Positions 47,091 through 58,860 of a stretch of DNA of 64,000 bases are shown here, one piece after another; positions within the stretch are counted from its first letter, which is position 1; the number at the start of each line of letters is the position of its first letter. The notes under the pieces are model-generated. The model was not told the origin of the DNA. It searched no databases and saw only the letters and a program-made list of their open reading frames with translations. The position numbers were made by a program, and so were the translations under genes. Where the stretch lies: the NCBI RefSeq assembly GCF_025118155.1, contig NW_026251387.1:1767501-1831500 (forward strand). The letters are read 5' to 3'. This DNA is from Cokeromyces recurvatus (lineage: Eukaryota; Mucoromycota; Mucoromycetes; Mucorales; Mucoraceae).

Positions 47091-47111
47091 ATAAATATAA
47101 ATATATAATAA

Positions 47112-48365
47112 TTACAATAATAAAAAAAAAATAAAGGCAATGTACATGTTATTGGTTGCATTTATTTTATTTAAGATTATTTCTAGCATTTGTTTGTCAT
47201 CATCATTATTAGATAATAGGCCTGGTGTCATAATAATTGGTAAACCAGGACTAATGAAAGCATACTTAATATTTGATTTGTTTACATTATCTCGTAAATC
47301 ATAAATCGCCTGTTCGATTGTGCTTGTTATATCTTGTTGATTCTTTTGCATATTGATTGTCGTAGTAGATGATCGTCTGCTATTATCGTTATTATTAGTA
47401 GTAGCAGTAGTATCATTTGGTTGTGATACGACAGGGAAAATGTCTTTTCCTTGAGTAACAAAATGATGAATAATGGCATCCCTATTCTTATTATTATGAC
47501 TTCTTGCTTCATTTTTGTACTCCCTATGATTGGAGAGAGAAGATAGTCTAGCTTCTTGTTCAGTTGTTAAATTAGATGCCACAATATCTTCTTCGTTATG
47601 CGTGGTCATAATAGTACCATGAGTCGACATAAGGGTAGTTAATGTGGTTGGATCTATCTTGAGAGGTAATTTCTGAGGTGTCCACCAATACTGAGGGTAT
47701 CGACGTTCAATGTTATTTACTAAACAAGCAATACAAATTTGCAAAAGTGAAGACAAAGCAACAACTCCTATATAAAACCATTGAATATCCAAAATACTCG
47801 GAGTCACACATGGAATTAAGGCTGTTGCTCCACCAGGAGGATGCACTGTCTTCGTCATTTGCATGATGACTAATGAAAATGACATAGCTACTGCTCCTGC
47901 TATCCATTGTACTGCAATATACTGATCTTTTGAAGACCAATCTTGCTTTATATTTAAGAAAAGCTGTGAAATAATGACGCCTACAATAGCACCTATCAAT
48001 TGTCCAAAGAATACATTACGAGGTTGTGCTAAAGGGGCATCAAGAACACCGTAAATTAAAACTGCACTTGCTCCCTATAAAAAAAAATAAAAATAAAAAT
48101 AAAATGTCTTGTCTTTGTATTGCGATACTAGTCTGACTCTTACAAATGATGCAACAATCATAGGCGTTTGATATGATTTAAACGAAGGACCATAGGTAAA
48201 AATAATTTCTAATATTGCTATACCGATCCAGGAGGCTATAAACGACCATAAATAAATTCTATAAGAAGGTAATTGTTTTGGTTTATAATTTGACCTTCTA
48301 TAGCCAAGAAAATGTGATACTACATATGGTAGTTTTTCAAATATATCCTGATTATAGAACTTCAT
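47112..48365 (-). CDS. HPP family integral membrane protein
   Basis: Two exons (48365-48144 and 48074-47112) give 394 residues. The HPP domain (Pfam HPP) spans about residues 35-210 with four or five helices: LWSFIASWIGIAILEIIF, then TPMIVASFGASAVLIYGVLD, then PLAQPRNVFFGQLIGAIVGV, and the name-giving KTVHPPGGATALIPCVT. Related plant and cyanobacterial HPP proteins import nitrite into plastids or cells; a fungal role in nitrite or other small anion transport is only suggested. The cytosolic C-terminal half is polar, Asn/Thr-rich and not conserved, and finishes with a hydrophobic MYIAFIFFLLL that could be an artefact of AT-rich sequence or a true tail. Confidence 0.88.
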
Positions 48366-49104
48366 ATAATTAACGATAAAAAAAAAAAAAAAATTAAATA
48401 AAATAGATAAATAAATAAAAATAAATCAATAAAAAAAAAATCAAAAAAAAAATATGTATACATTTATTTGTTTGTTAAATATACCGGGTAAAATAAAATT
48501 TACCATTTTCAGAGATTTCCTTAAATGGTCAAGTATGTCTGCGGGGACAAAATAGTGTTTAATGGTATGAATAAAAACTTTTATAGACAAGCCTAGATTA
48601 TTCTAATAAATTAAAGTGATGGGTTACCTTAAATCGAAAAGAAAAAAAACAGTTGTATATATAATGTATGTTGAACCAAGCAATTCAACTAGGGAACGAA
48701 GATTTATCAAGCGCTTCCTTGTAAAAAAGAAAAGAATAGAATTATCAGATTGGTTTATTCTGTTGATTTTATTGTGCTACCAAGTAATATTTATCTTTTC
48801 TTGAAAACAGGTAACCATCTCTTCATTTAAAAAAGGAAGAATATCTTTCTTAGAAACTGATAAAATATTTTTTTTGACTGAATCACAGGGAATAGCATCA
48901 TTGTCTTCTAACAATATTATATAGATGATATAATTAAGAAGCCAAGTAATTTAAATGTCACGTTTTATCAAGATATCAAAGATGAAAAAAAAACAATAAA
49001 AAAGGGTAATTTAAAGTTTAGGAATCATTATGAAATTGGAGGAAGAAAGGGGAGACAAATTTATTGTTATTCAAATTAAAAAGTAATCATGGGATTTTGC
49101 CTTC

Positions 49105-49140
<36 letters not shown>

Positions 49141-49141
49141 A
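48366..49141. other. Intergenic region with an orphan open frame
   Basis: Upstream of the HPP gene and downstream of the BAG gene. Holds a + strand open frame of about 61 codons from the ATG at 48619 (MGYLKSKRKKTVVYIMYVEP) with protein-like sequence but no recognised family, and a poly(A) run at about 49106-49138. Confidence 0.35.
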
Positions 49142-51049
49142 CTACTTCTTTGACTTTTTATGATGGCGATGGCGATGTTTATTGTGCTTATTTTTTTTCT
49201 TGTTCAATGTTACTATCTTTTCCCATTGTGATTTTTTAAGCTGATCTAGTTCATCCAACATATGTTCGCATTTCTTTACTAATCCACGCCTTTTTTGACG
49301 AATATCATCATCGCCTAAACTATCGATAGAATCTAACTTGAGCATAACACGCATTAATTCATCTTCTGAACCTAGGAACTGTCGATTTGCATCTGTAGAA
49401 GCTGTCAACAAAAATGTACCCTCTGGTTGCTTTGTAAAAGATAGTTTAGATTTCAAAACATTTTTCCATCTTTGAACGAGTTCACTAGCAGTACTGCTAC
49501 TGTCAGTATCTAACTGTTGAGCAATCGTGTCTAATTCTTTGTTTGCCTTTTCTTTGCGTGGATCAGTGGTGAGCTCCTTAGTAGGTTGATCCTGTTGTTG
49601 TTCAATTGCAACGGAATCAACAAATTTAGCTTGTTCATTTTTAGTAGATGTCTCGTCGTCCGTAAAAGAGGGAACCGAAGAAAGAGGAGTGATGACTTGT
49701 TCACGAGTAGGTGTAGGCTCTGCCTCTGTGAATATCTGTTTTGGTAAAAACCGATCATCTCTACCTTCTTCTTCTTCTTTTTTATTCATCCATGCATCAA
49801 TAGGATGAGGTTTTTGTTTCCTTTGTTGCTCCTCACGACTGGCCCAAATACCAGAAGGTTTAGGTTCATCCATGTATTGTTTATTTACCAAGACTGGTTC
49901 AGAAGCGAGTTGTTGTATCAAGTCTTGTAAAGTAACAACATGATCTTGAAGTGGAGGCAAAACTCTCTTTGGTTGTTGCTGTTCTTCTTCTTTTGTTATT
50001 TCTGTTGGTAATTTGGGTTTTACTATGTTAGTAGCAACAGCATCAGATGATGATGATCCATTATCCATTGAAGCTGAAGTTACACCCTCCAAAGATTCCT
50101 CTTCCTCCTCTTCTTGTTCTTCTTGCTCTTCTTCTTGCTTTTGTTCAGAACGAGGAGTCTCAAAGTTCAATTTTTGATCAGAAATGTATTTCCAAACGTC
50201 AGCCATCTCTTTTTCGTCATCTGTCTCAGATGTAGAAGGCTGTTGTTTACCAGAAGAGGGTTGTTCTCGAACATAAAAATTTTCTTCTTCGGCATTCTGC
50301 CCAAATACCTGTTTCAATAACTCCGCCAATTGCTCGGAATGATACTTTGAATATCCTTTTTGTTCGTCATTCTCTTCTTCTTCGTCATCTGACGATAATG
50401 ATGTCATCTCTTCTTCTTCTTCTTCTTTAGCTTTATCATTTTCTTCTTCTTTATTGGTAGGAAAAAGTGTCTTATCCTCCATCGAGGTCATATGATCGCC
50501 ATTCTGATCTCGATAACCTGCTAAATGTTGTTTCTCAAATTGTTTTTGCAACAAAGCTTGTTGACGTCTTGCATTTAAATAATTTTGCCATAAAGCATTG
50601 ACTCTCTTTTGTTCCAAAGCAGCAGCGATACATTGGCGGTAATAACGTTCTTCTTCCTCCTCTCGTTGCTGCTGAATAGCAGCAGCAGCACAGATGAGAG
50701 CTTGACGACGATAGGCTTCAAGATAGGCTTGGATTTCAGCTGCTCGTTGGCGTCGATATTGATCTTTAAGATACTTGAGACGTATCAATGCCTGTTCTAA
50801 GCGTTGCTTTTCAACTTGAGATTGATGAGCAGCTTGAGGATTAATACCACGAAGCTTGATGAAAGGATGATGAAAGTAAAGTGGCTCTTCCTCTTCTTCT
50901 TCTTCTTGTTGTTGTTGTTGTTGTTGGTAGTGATTACATACTTGAATATGATTATCACGTTCTTGTCGTTCATAATTTAAAAGAGATTGAAGTTGAAGGA
51001 AATCATCTAATGTTAACGTTCTTTTCGAAAACAATAAAGGTCGGGCCAT
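49142..51049 (-). CDS. BAG-domain co-chaperone
   Basis: A single exon of 635 residues starting MARPLLFSKRTLTLDDFLQL. The last 120 residues hold a BAG domain: DELMRVMLKLDSIDSLGDDD followed by IRQKRRGLVKKCEHMLDELD, three helices that bind the Hsp70 nucleotide-binding domain and trigger ADP release. It is preceded by WKNVLKSKLSFTKQPEGTFL, a linker common to fungal BAG proteins. The N-terminal 190 residues are long Gln/Arg/Ala-rich helices with coiled-coil character (YLEAYRRQALICAAAAIQQQ), and the centre is Glu-rich low complexity. The tail ends in a Lys/His-rich stretch (KHNKHRHRHHKKSKK). Acts as an Hsp70 nucleotide-exchange factor by family inference; the coiled N-terminus may dimerise or tether it. 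Confidence 0.85.
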   Translation of the reverse strand: MARPLLFSKRTLTLDDFLQLQSLLNYERQERDNHIQVCNHYQQQQQQQEEEEEEEPLYFHHPFIKLRGINPQAAHQSQVEKQRLEQALIRLKYLKDQYRRQRAAEIQAYLEAYRRQALICAAAAIQQQREEEEERYYRQCIAAALEQKRVNALWQNYLNARRQQALLQKQFEKQHLAGYRDQNGDHMTSMEDKTLFPTNKEEENDKAKEEEEEEMTSLSSDDEEEENDEQKGYSKYHSEQLAELLKQVFGQNAEEENFYVREQPSSGKQQPSTSETDDEKEMADVWKYISDQKLNFETPRSEQKQEEEQEEQEEEEEESLEGVTSASMDNGSSSSDAVATNIVKPKLPTEITKEEEQQQPKRVLPPLQDHVVTLQDLIQQLASEPVLVNKQYMDEPKPSGIWASREEQQRKQKPHPIDAWMNKKEEEEGRDDRFLPKQIFTEAEPTPTREQVITPLSSVPSFTDDETSTKNEQAKFVDSVAIEQQQDQPTKELTTDPRKEKANKELDTIAQQLDTDSSSTASELVQRWKNVLKSKLSFTKQPEGTFLLTASTDANRQFLGSEDELMRVMLKLDSIDSLGDDDIRQKRRGLVKKCEHMLDELDQLKKSQWEKIVTLNKKKNKHNKHRHRHHKKSKK

Positions 51050-51977
51050 TATTAATTAAAAATGAAAAAAAAGAAAAAAAAAAAGAAAGAAAAAAAAGAA
51101 AAATAAAAGTATACTCTTATAACTATTATTGCTGCGCTTGTAATGTGAAACAAAGATGATGTAGTAATGTTAATAAAAATAAATAGCAGTATTAGTAGTA
51201 GTAGTAGTATACTACTACTATTATTCACAGCTCTATTATATATATATTTATATATAAGAATGATATATTGTAAATAATAATAATAATAACAATAAAGGCT
51301 ATTGATATTTTTTTTTTTTGGTAATGTCAACTATTAATAGGATTATTCGCATGAATGATATTATAAAAATAGTAGTTACTGCTATTATTATAAAAATCTA
51401 TTTTTCATTGGTTAGTTGAATTCTAGATTATTTTTATTTACTGCTGCTGCATTACTATGTTGTTTGAGTCCCTCATTTCTTCTTATATTTTGAAATAGAG
51501 TAGATAACTCTAGTAGTGAGAGTGGGTAATACGCTTATAATAAATATCTCAGGTATCATTGGTAGCATAGTATTTCATTTTAAGGATGTATATATATGTA
51601 TATGATATATATATATATACATATCGAATTTTAGTCTTTTATTAGAGCTATCATCTTTGTTTAACTAATACACGATGGCATCAGTTTAATCAAAAGCAAA
51701 CACATTTAAAGCGTATACATATACATATATGTTACTACTATTTATAAAAAATATTGTACTAGAAAGTAAAGCTTTTTTGAATTGAATTGAATGAGCTCTT
51801 CAGTATCAAATAATTTATCTTAAAAGATTTCCTGGTTATTATGCTATTTCATTTAAAGTAATTTGATTATGAAGCTGTTCAATATTAAAAGTGAAAAGAA
51901 AACCAAAATTAGTGTCATCTCCTAAGTAATGGCTTAGAATGAAATGATAAAACTAAGCATGTCATATATCACTATCG

Positions 51978-52014
<37 letters not shown>

Positions 52015-52144
52015 AGGGAGACAATAGTTTAATAACGATTAAAGGTATGGAAGACATAGTATTGAGAGTATTAGAAATACAAGTACTGAACCAAAATAGT
52101 GTAAGTTTATTTACTCTTATCAGATCATTTCTATTACTATATTG

Positions 52145-52178
<34 letters not shown>

Positions 52179-53808
52179 TTTGCTAGCAATTCATAGTATA
52201 ACAATTTGAGTTTTAATTTGATAAAAATTCACGTGAAAATTATTGAAAAGACTCATCTGAAGAATGAGGGACATAACAACAACAACAAGGCATCCTTATT
52301 TATAAAAATTAAAAATAGGTTCACTAATGTCATTTCTTACAAGTCTGCTTGTACTAGTCGGTATTTTAATTTAATTTTCTCACGCTATAGAGCAAAAGGC
52401 GCTGCTTTTCTTCTTGTAATAAACAATTGCTTGATGCAGTCTACTAAGGTTATAGACCTTATTTTTTTTTCTGTTGAAAATCTAGAACTTAGGCTTTGTT
52501 GTTAAATAAAATGACTGTGTACAAAGTCAATAAAAGCTCATCTGATGGTAATAATTTAATGCTTGTCAGTTATTGCAGTAAATTGAATAGTAGTAGTAGT
52601 AGTAGTAGTAGTAGTAATGAAGCTTCGTGACGTAATAATTCTCCTGCGAGAAAAAAGAAACAAAACAAAACAAAACATAGACTTTACTTTTTATTTTATT
52701 TATTTTATTTTATTTTTAGAATTGCCTTGCTTTCAAAAAGTAATGCAAAGAAGGACTATGATATTCTATCCATTATCCTCATCATTGTTGTAAGAAAGAG
52801 TCTTGATAACTAATAAAGTATGTATTTCTCTACTATGTAGTACCAACTATTAATTATTATTATGTAGCAGTAATAGTAGAAAATCTGGATCCAATAATAA
52901 GCTTATAATAATGTTAGTTTATATTATATAATGATTCAATTAATTGAAAGAATGTATAGATTAAATAGTAAACTTTTCTTAATTATGAATGTTTATATAT
53001 AACCATTGCATGTTCTTAAATTATACATACACATATATATGTATAAGGTGCAGACACTGCGTTTTTTTTTTTTTTTTAGCTGGAAGCAGATTTAAAGGTA
53101 CACCACCCAGAGTTGTTTGTTCTTCAGAACTTTGTTAACAACATCTTTCTTTTACATAACTAGTAAATCGTGCTACGTTGTAGAATTATGCATGCTTCAG
53201 TTACCGAGACTCATATGAAGAAAAACTATAGTACTACTACTATTACTACTGCTACTACTATTATTACTACTACTCCTTTATTTCTTTGTTAACAATAATA
53301 TTTAGAATAGTACAAAATTATATAAATAATTTAAGTATCTGAGTTTTAACCCCCAGATTGTCTTTTAATTTCGAATAATATACTTTTTAAGGTAAATTTT
53401 AATTGGTAGTTTTAAAATGTGGGGAATATAGAATTAGCATAGTTGAGATGGCAACAAATAGAAGAAAAAAAAAAGAGGCAATAATGAACATAAATAAATA
53501 AATCCCCATAACAATAAGATCTCTAACATAAATTTATGCATTTTAAAATATCATATATGAAAGATGCATAAAAAAAAAATATGATTTCATAAATACATAA
53601 AAAAGAAGACGCTCATCATAATGTAAGAAGGAGAAAGTCGGACAAAAGGAATAGGTCATGTATAGCAACCTTCCGTCATATTCCGTGCAAACAACGAATG
53701 CCTATGTCTAATTTTCACATTATTCATATAGCTCGGAAGATGCGGACATTAAAATATGCTACTTTCTTCACAAGCACTATAGAACCTTTCACATCATATT
53801 CCAGTACT

Positions 53809-53859
<51 letters not shown>

Positions 53860-54058
53860 GATGTGTACTCTATGTATGCCCTTATATGTGTACGAAATTA
53901 TACTTAACAGTTTTTCCCGATTGTTCCGAGGAAAGAATTATATAAAAGGGCTTCTCTTTTTTTTTCCTTCTCTTTATTATTATTATTTTTTTTTTTTTTT
54001 TTTGTATTCTTTTAATTTTATTTATTTCATATACATATATTTTTTTTAAGAAAACAAA
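51050..54058. other. Three-kilobase intergenic region between divergent BAG and PCK1 genes
   Basis: The longest gene-poor stretch. It includes inverted TAG/CTA trinucleotide repeats at about 51195-51222, a palindromic TATATG/CATATA tract near 51590-51625, poly(A) runs at 51979-52012 and 52144-52174, a TAG microsatellite at 52588-52616, ACT repeats at 53228-53277 and a 44- to 45-base poly(A) run at 53814-53858. A 99-codon open frame at 52206-52505 and a short segment at 53080-53160 look faintly protein-like. No assignable gene. Confidence 0.45.
52588..52616 (+). repeat. TAG trinucleotide microsatellite
   Basis: About nine tandem TAG units. Similar TAG/CTA repeats recur at 51195-51222, 53228-53277 and 56412-56515, so this motif has expanded several times in the right third of the window. 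Confidence 0.85.
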
Positions 54059-55920
54059 ATGGTTTCATCAAGACCTGGATCTCCTTACACTGGTTATAGA
54101 CCCTCTAGTGCTAATTCTACTCATACCAAAGTAGAAGAAGACCTTCATGAATATGCTGGTATTGACTATGATAAGGTATATAGTTTTTTATATTAAAGGA
54201 TGTGAAGACAAATAAAAAAAAAAGAGAGAGGGAGAACTAAACAAGAATTATTTTTTTTTATAAAAGGTTACAATCATGCGTAATCCTTCTGTAGCTGTTC
54301 TTTATGAACAAGCATTAACTTATGAACAAGGTACTGTGATTTCATCTGCTGGTGCTCTTTGTGCTTATTCTGGTAAGAAGACAGGTCGATCCCCCAAGGA
54401 TAAACGTATTGTTAAAGAAGAGACATCTGATAAGGATATTTGGTGGGGACCTGTGAATACACCCATCAGTGAAAAAGTCTTTCTGATTAATCGTGAACGT
54501 GCTATTGATTATCTTAATACTCGTCCTCGTTTGTATGTATTTGATGGTTTTGCAGGTTGGGATCCCAAGTATCGTATTAAGGTACGTGTTGTCGCTTCTC
54601 GTGCTTATCATCTCTTGTTCATGCGTAACATGTTGATTCGTCCAACTGAAGAAGAACTTGAAGAATTCGGTACTCCTGATTTCACTATCTTTAATGCTGG
54701 TGAATTCCCCGCCAATCGTTATACAACTGGCATGACTTCTACCACCTCCGTCTCTGTCAACTTTAAGCGTAATGAAATGGTTATCCTTGGTTCTGAATAT
54801 GCTGGTGAAATGAAGAAGGGTGTAAGTAGAATAAATTAAATATTATTAAACCAAACAAAAAATATTTATTTATTTATTTATCTTATTAATTTTATTTTAT
54901 TTGCTTATTTATTTCGGATATTAGATCTTTACTGTAATGCATTATTTAATGCCCAAGGCAGGTGTTCTTTCACTTCACTCATCAGCTAATGAAGGTCCCA
55001 ATGGAGATGTATCTCTCTTCTTTGGTCTTTCAGGTACCGGTAAGACCACACTCTCGGCTGATCCTAAACGTCAATTAATCGGCGATGATGAGCACTGTTG
55101 GTCCGATAATGGTATCTTCAATATTGAAGGTGGTTGTTATGCTAAATGTATCGATCTTTCAGCTGAAAAGGAACCTGATATTTTCAATGCCATTCGATTT
55201 GGTTCTATCCTTGAAAATGTTGTCCTTGATGAAGAAACACGTGAAGTAGATTATTCAGATGATTTCTTGACAGAGAACACACGTTGTGCTTATCCCATCT
55301 ATCATATCCCTAATGCCAAGATACCTTGTATGGGAGGACATCCTAAGAATATTATCTTGTTGACGTGTGATGCCTTTGGCGTCCTTCCTCCTGTCTCCAA
55401 GTTAACTGCTGAACAAGCCATGTATCACTTTATTTCTGGCTACACCACCAAGGTACCAGGTACTGAAGATGGTATCTTGGAACCTCAAGCCACTTTCTCT
55501 GCTTGCTTTGGTGCACCTTTCCTTGTTCTTCATCCTCAACGTTATGCTACCATGTTGGCAGAAAAGATGTCTAGTCATAAAGCAGATGCCTGGTTGATTA
55601 ATACGGGTTGGATTGGTGGATCTGCTGCAAATGGTGCTAAGCGTTGTCCCTTAAAGTACACCCGTGCTATCTTGGATGCTATTCATAGTGGTGAATTGGC
55701 CAATGCTAAATTTGATAAATTGGAAATCTTTAATTTAAGTATTCCCAAGACTGTCACTAATGTCCCCTCTGAACTTTTGAATCCCAAGACTGCCTGGCAG
55801 GGAACTAGTAAAGAATTCGATGCCTCTCTTCGTAATGTTGCTAACATGTTTGTTCAAAACTTTAAGACTTATGAAGATCAAGCCGATCCCAAAACTTTAG
55901 CTGCTGGTCCTAAGATTTAA
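54059..55920 (+). CDS. PCK1: Phosphoenolpyruvate carboxykinase (ATP)
   Basis: Three exons (54059-54175, 54267-54821, 54925-55920) encode 555 residues, the usual size for ATP-dependent PEPCK. It converts oxaloacetate and ATP to phosphoenolpyruvate, the committing step of gluconeogenesis, in the cytosol. Signature blocks in order: [12 protein letters not shown] (substrate loop), [19 protein letters not shown], the P-loop [38 protein letters not shown] with the metal-binding Asp, [29 protein letters not shown] and TGWIGG. The first exon is a short polar N-terminus ([17 protein letters not shown]). Codon choice is more C/T-balanced than neighbours, consistent with high expression. A 44-base poly(A) run lies about 200 bp upstream of the start. 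Probably glucose-repressed as in other fungi; that is inference. Confidence 0.97.
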
Positions 55921-56438
55921 ATCTAAATAGTTGTATACTACTTTATGTAGAAACAGGCATTTCTTTTTTTTTTTCAATTATCTAAAATGTATTATAGTTT
56001 ATTAGCAGCCTTTTTTTTTTTCTTTTTTTTTTTCTCTCTATTTCCACCACATTATATTATTACTATTCTAATAATAAACAATTTTTTTTTATATATAATA
56101 TGCAGACATAAAACTTTTGTTTCAAAAAAAAAAAAAAAAAAACCATCATTCTTTCTCACTTTTTTTTTAAAAAAAATATACTAAAAATAAAATAAAATAA
56201 AAACGTGGAAGATATAAAAGTCTAAAATGAATTTTAGAAAATAGAAAAAAAAAATATACTATTTGACTCTATTATAAAATAAACTTGAAGGGGGGGAGGT
56301 AAAGAATCTTTAATGTTATAAAGAAAAAAAAAGGAAAAAAAAAGTAGTGAGTTATTTCTTACATACGATAAAATCAATTGATATTATAGATGCATATATC
56401 TACTACTATTGATAAGAAGTAGTAGCAGTAGTAGTAGT

Positions 56439-56476
<38 letters not shown>

Positions 56477-57645
56477 TTAGTAGTAATAGTAGTAGTTAGT
56501 AGTAGTAGTAGCATGTGCCAAAATACCATCATTAAAATTTAGTATATTTTTATAAACGAGAACACATGGTCGTCTCTATTTTTTTTTTTTTAAAAAAAAA
56601 AACCTAACTTTAAAAATAAAAGTGGGGGCTGGGATGTACTTACGATAGAAATAGAAGGTTTCTTTTTTTTTCAAATAAAAATTCATATTAATCATCATTA
56701 AATTTAAACTATTTTTCAATTAAACCTGAAACCTTGTTGAATATCAGTTTAAAGTTTGTAAAAAAAAAAAATGTTTCTAATTATTGAGAAACAGCAATAA
56801 TAACAAACTTTTTTGTTATTATAGAACAGGTAGTAAGTAGTGAGATATTAGAATGTACCTTTTTTGAATGAATATTCCATAAAAGGTAATCTACAAAATT
56901 ATAGATCCTTTTATAAACCAATAAAATAAAAGCAAAAAAAAAGGAAAGGAAAGAGATAATAGAAAAGAAAAATCGATAAAAAATCATGATAAAAAAAAAT
57001 CAAAATCAAAATCAAAAATCAAAAATCAAAAAATCAACAGATTAAAATGTTTGATCTCTATATTTTTCCATTTTATTATTACTATATATTTTCAAGGGTT
57101 AAACTTTATTGTATGTGTAAAACTAAGTTCTTCTTGGTTTATTGATATGTTTCACTTTTATTTTTTAAAACCCAAACCCTGTACAAAAAAGAGAGAAGAA
57201 AAGAAAGAAAGAAAGAGAGTAGAAAGCTTATTGTTATCATATAATAAGATTAACGATAATAATGATAATAGGTTTTAATGTTTATTCTTTTTAAGCCAGC
57301 AAAAATTAAATAAAAAATAATGATTTACAATATAAATAAAATAAATATACAAAAAAAAAGAATGAAAAAGAATAGGAAGTTTGTATCTCTGATATAATAT
57401 AGATATATTATATACATATATGTATATGCATATTATTATTTTTTTTTGGGGGGGAGGAGGAAAGAGGAGGAGAGGAAAGTGGGAGTAGATAGGAGGTGGA
57501 AGGAGGAGAAAAAAAAATTAAATGTATATACTTTATATGCATATAAATGATTCAATAAACAAAGGACTTATAATAAATTACATAATATAAATATTTGATA
57601 ATATGAGTTGCCTACACGGGTCTAATAATATCTTGGTTTTAAATT
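55921..57645. other. Intergenic region between convergent PCK1 and WOPR genes
   Basis: About 1.7 kb. Contains TAG repeats (about 56412-56515), several A/T tracts, and a G-rich purine tract with GGGGGGGAGGAGG near 57447-57505. Likely 3' UTRs and spacer. The many short open frames are repeat-derived. No gene seen. Confidence 0.4.
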
Positions 57646-57802
57646 TTAAATGCGTACTAAATCCCGAAGAGCATTTAATTGTCGGATATCTTCTGTTGAT
57701 GGTAATTTTTCCCAAGCAATATCTTGAATAGGTAATAAATTATATTGAGATAAGGATGTAGAAGAAAAGGAAGATGATGTAAAAGGAACATGTTCCTGTT
57801 CC

Positions 57803-57835
<33 letters not shown>

Positions 57836-58536
57836 GGATGGATAGTAGTGTTTAAAGGTGATAAAGTTGTTTCAAAATCATCTTCTGATGTAGAAGGTGA
57901 AGTAGTATTGTTAGTAATGGTTAATGAGGGAGGAAGAGAATAAGTTGAAGATACAGAAGAAGTTGTCGAGAGATCACCGTTAGAATCAATAGAATTATGA
58001 CGCTGTATTAAAGGATGATACTGATCTTGTGAAGCAATATTGACAAGAGGATTTAATTCTGGATATAAACCTCGAGGAATATCAATTGAACTTAATCGAG
58101 GGTCTTCAGAAGGTCTTTTTAATCTTCCTGAGAGAACATCCGCTTTTGTATAATAAGAGATGAGATGAATTTTTTGATTTGTTGTTGTGCAGATAGAAAA
58201 GCTTTGTTTAATTAAGCCATCATGTTTATATGAAAATGGTATATGCTTTACACCAGGAATAATAGAAGGAGGACGACGAGGTCTTCGTTTAGTATCTAAT
58301 TCTTTATAAGTTAAGAAGCTACCCAAGACTCGACTAGGTGACCATGTACGTCCATCAGTCCAACGTCTCATACCAGCCTCTCTTTCATCCCAAGCAAATA
58401 CAGATCCGGATTGAATACTGATACGTTCCTTTGATGTTAATCGTCTTTGTACTCTGTTTAACATGCCTCTTCTACAAGCTTCAAATATAATAAGTGCATC
58501 TTGAGGTGTTTTTATATATCCAATAAACGTTTCCAT
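57646..58536 (-). CDS. WOPR-domain transcription regulator (Gti1/Pac2 family)
   Basis: A single exon of 296 residues. WOPR proteins (Wor1, Ryp1, Sge1, Gti1, Pac2) are fungal-specific DNA-binding regulators of morphology, mating and virulence-related switches. WOPRa is at the very start: METFIGYIKTPQDALIIFEA, then VFAWDEREAGMRRWTDGRTW, then SPSRVLGSFLTYKEL. WOPRb follows after a short linker: GLIKQSFSICTTTNQKIHLI, then SYYTKADVLSGRL. The absence of residues before WOPRa is typical for the family. The C-terminal 120 residues are Ser/Thr-rich with a run of ten or more Gln. No start alternative upstream. Which WOPR subfamily (Gti1 or Pac2) cannot be decided by eye. Confidence 0.93.
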
Positions 58537-58860
58537 TTCACACCCCTTTTTTTATTATTATTATTTAAGGAACTCAAAAAAAAAATATAATTATAAAATA
58601 AAAAAGTATAAAAAAAAAATCTTTTATATATGAATATTTATATATATTTATTTAACTTTTATTCTTTTTTAGTTATATTACTTTTCATTATGTCACAATT
58701 TCTATATTAAAATTAATGCAAAATTTGTAATGTGCGTATTGCCGCTTTTTACAAAAAAGGAAACTATTTTTCTATTTTCGCCTCCTTTTATTCTCCTCCA
58801 TCCCCCCCAAAAAAAAGTTTAATTTTTTTTTAAATTTTTTTTTTCTGATATAATTTTTTT

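Noticed and set aside
56412..56515. Repeated TAG blocks considered as a CRISPR-like array
   Set aside because: Simple trinucleotide microsatellite with no spacers; also a eukaryotic genome.
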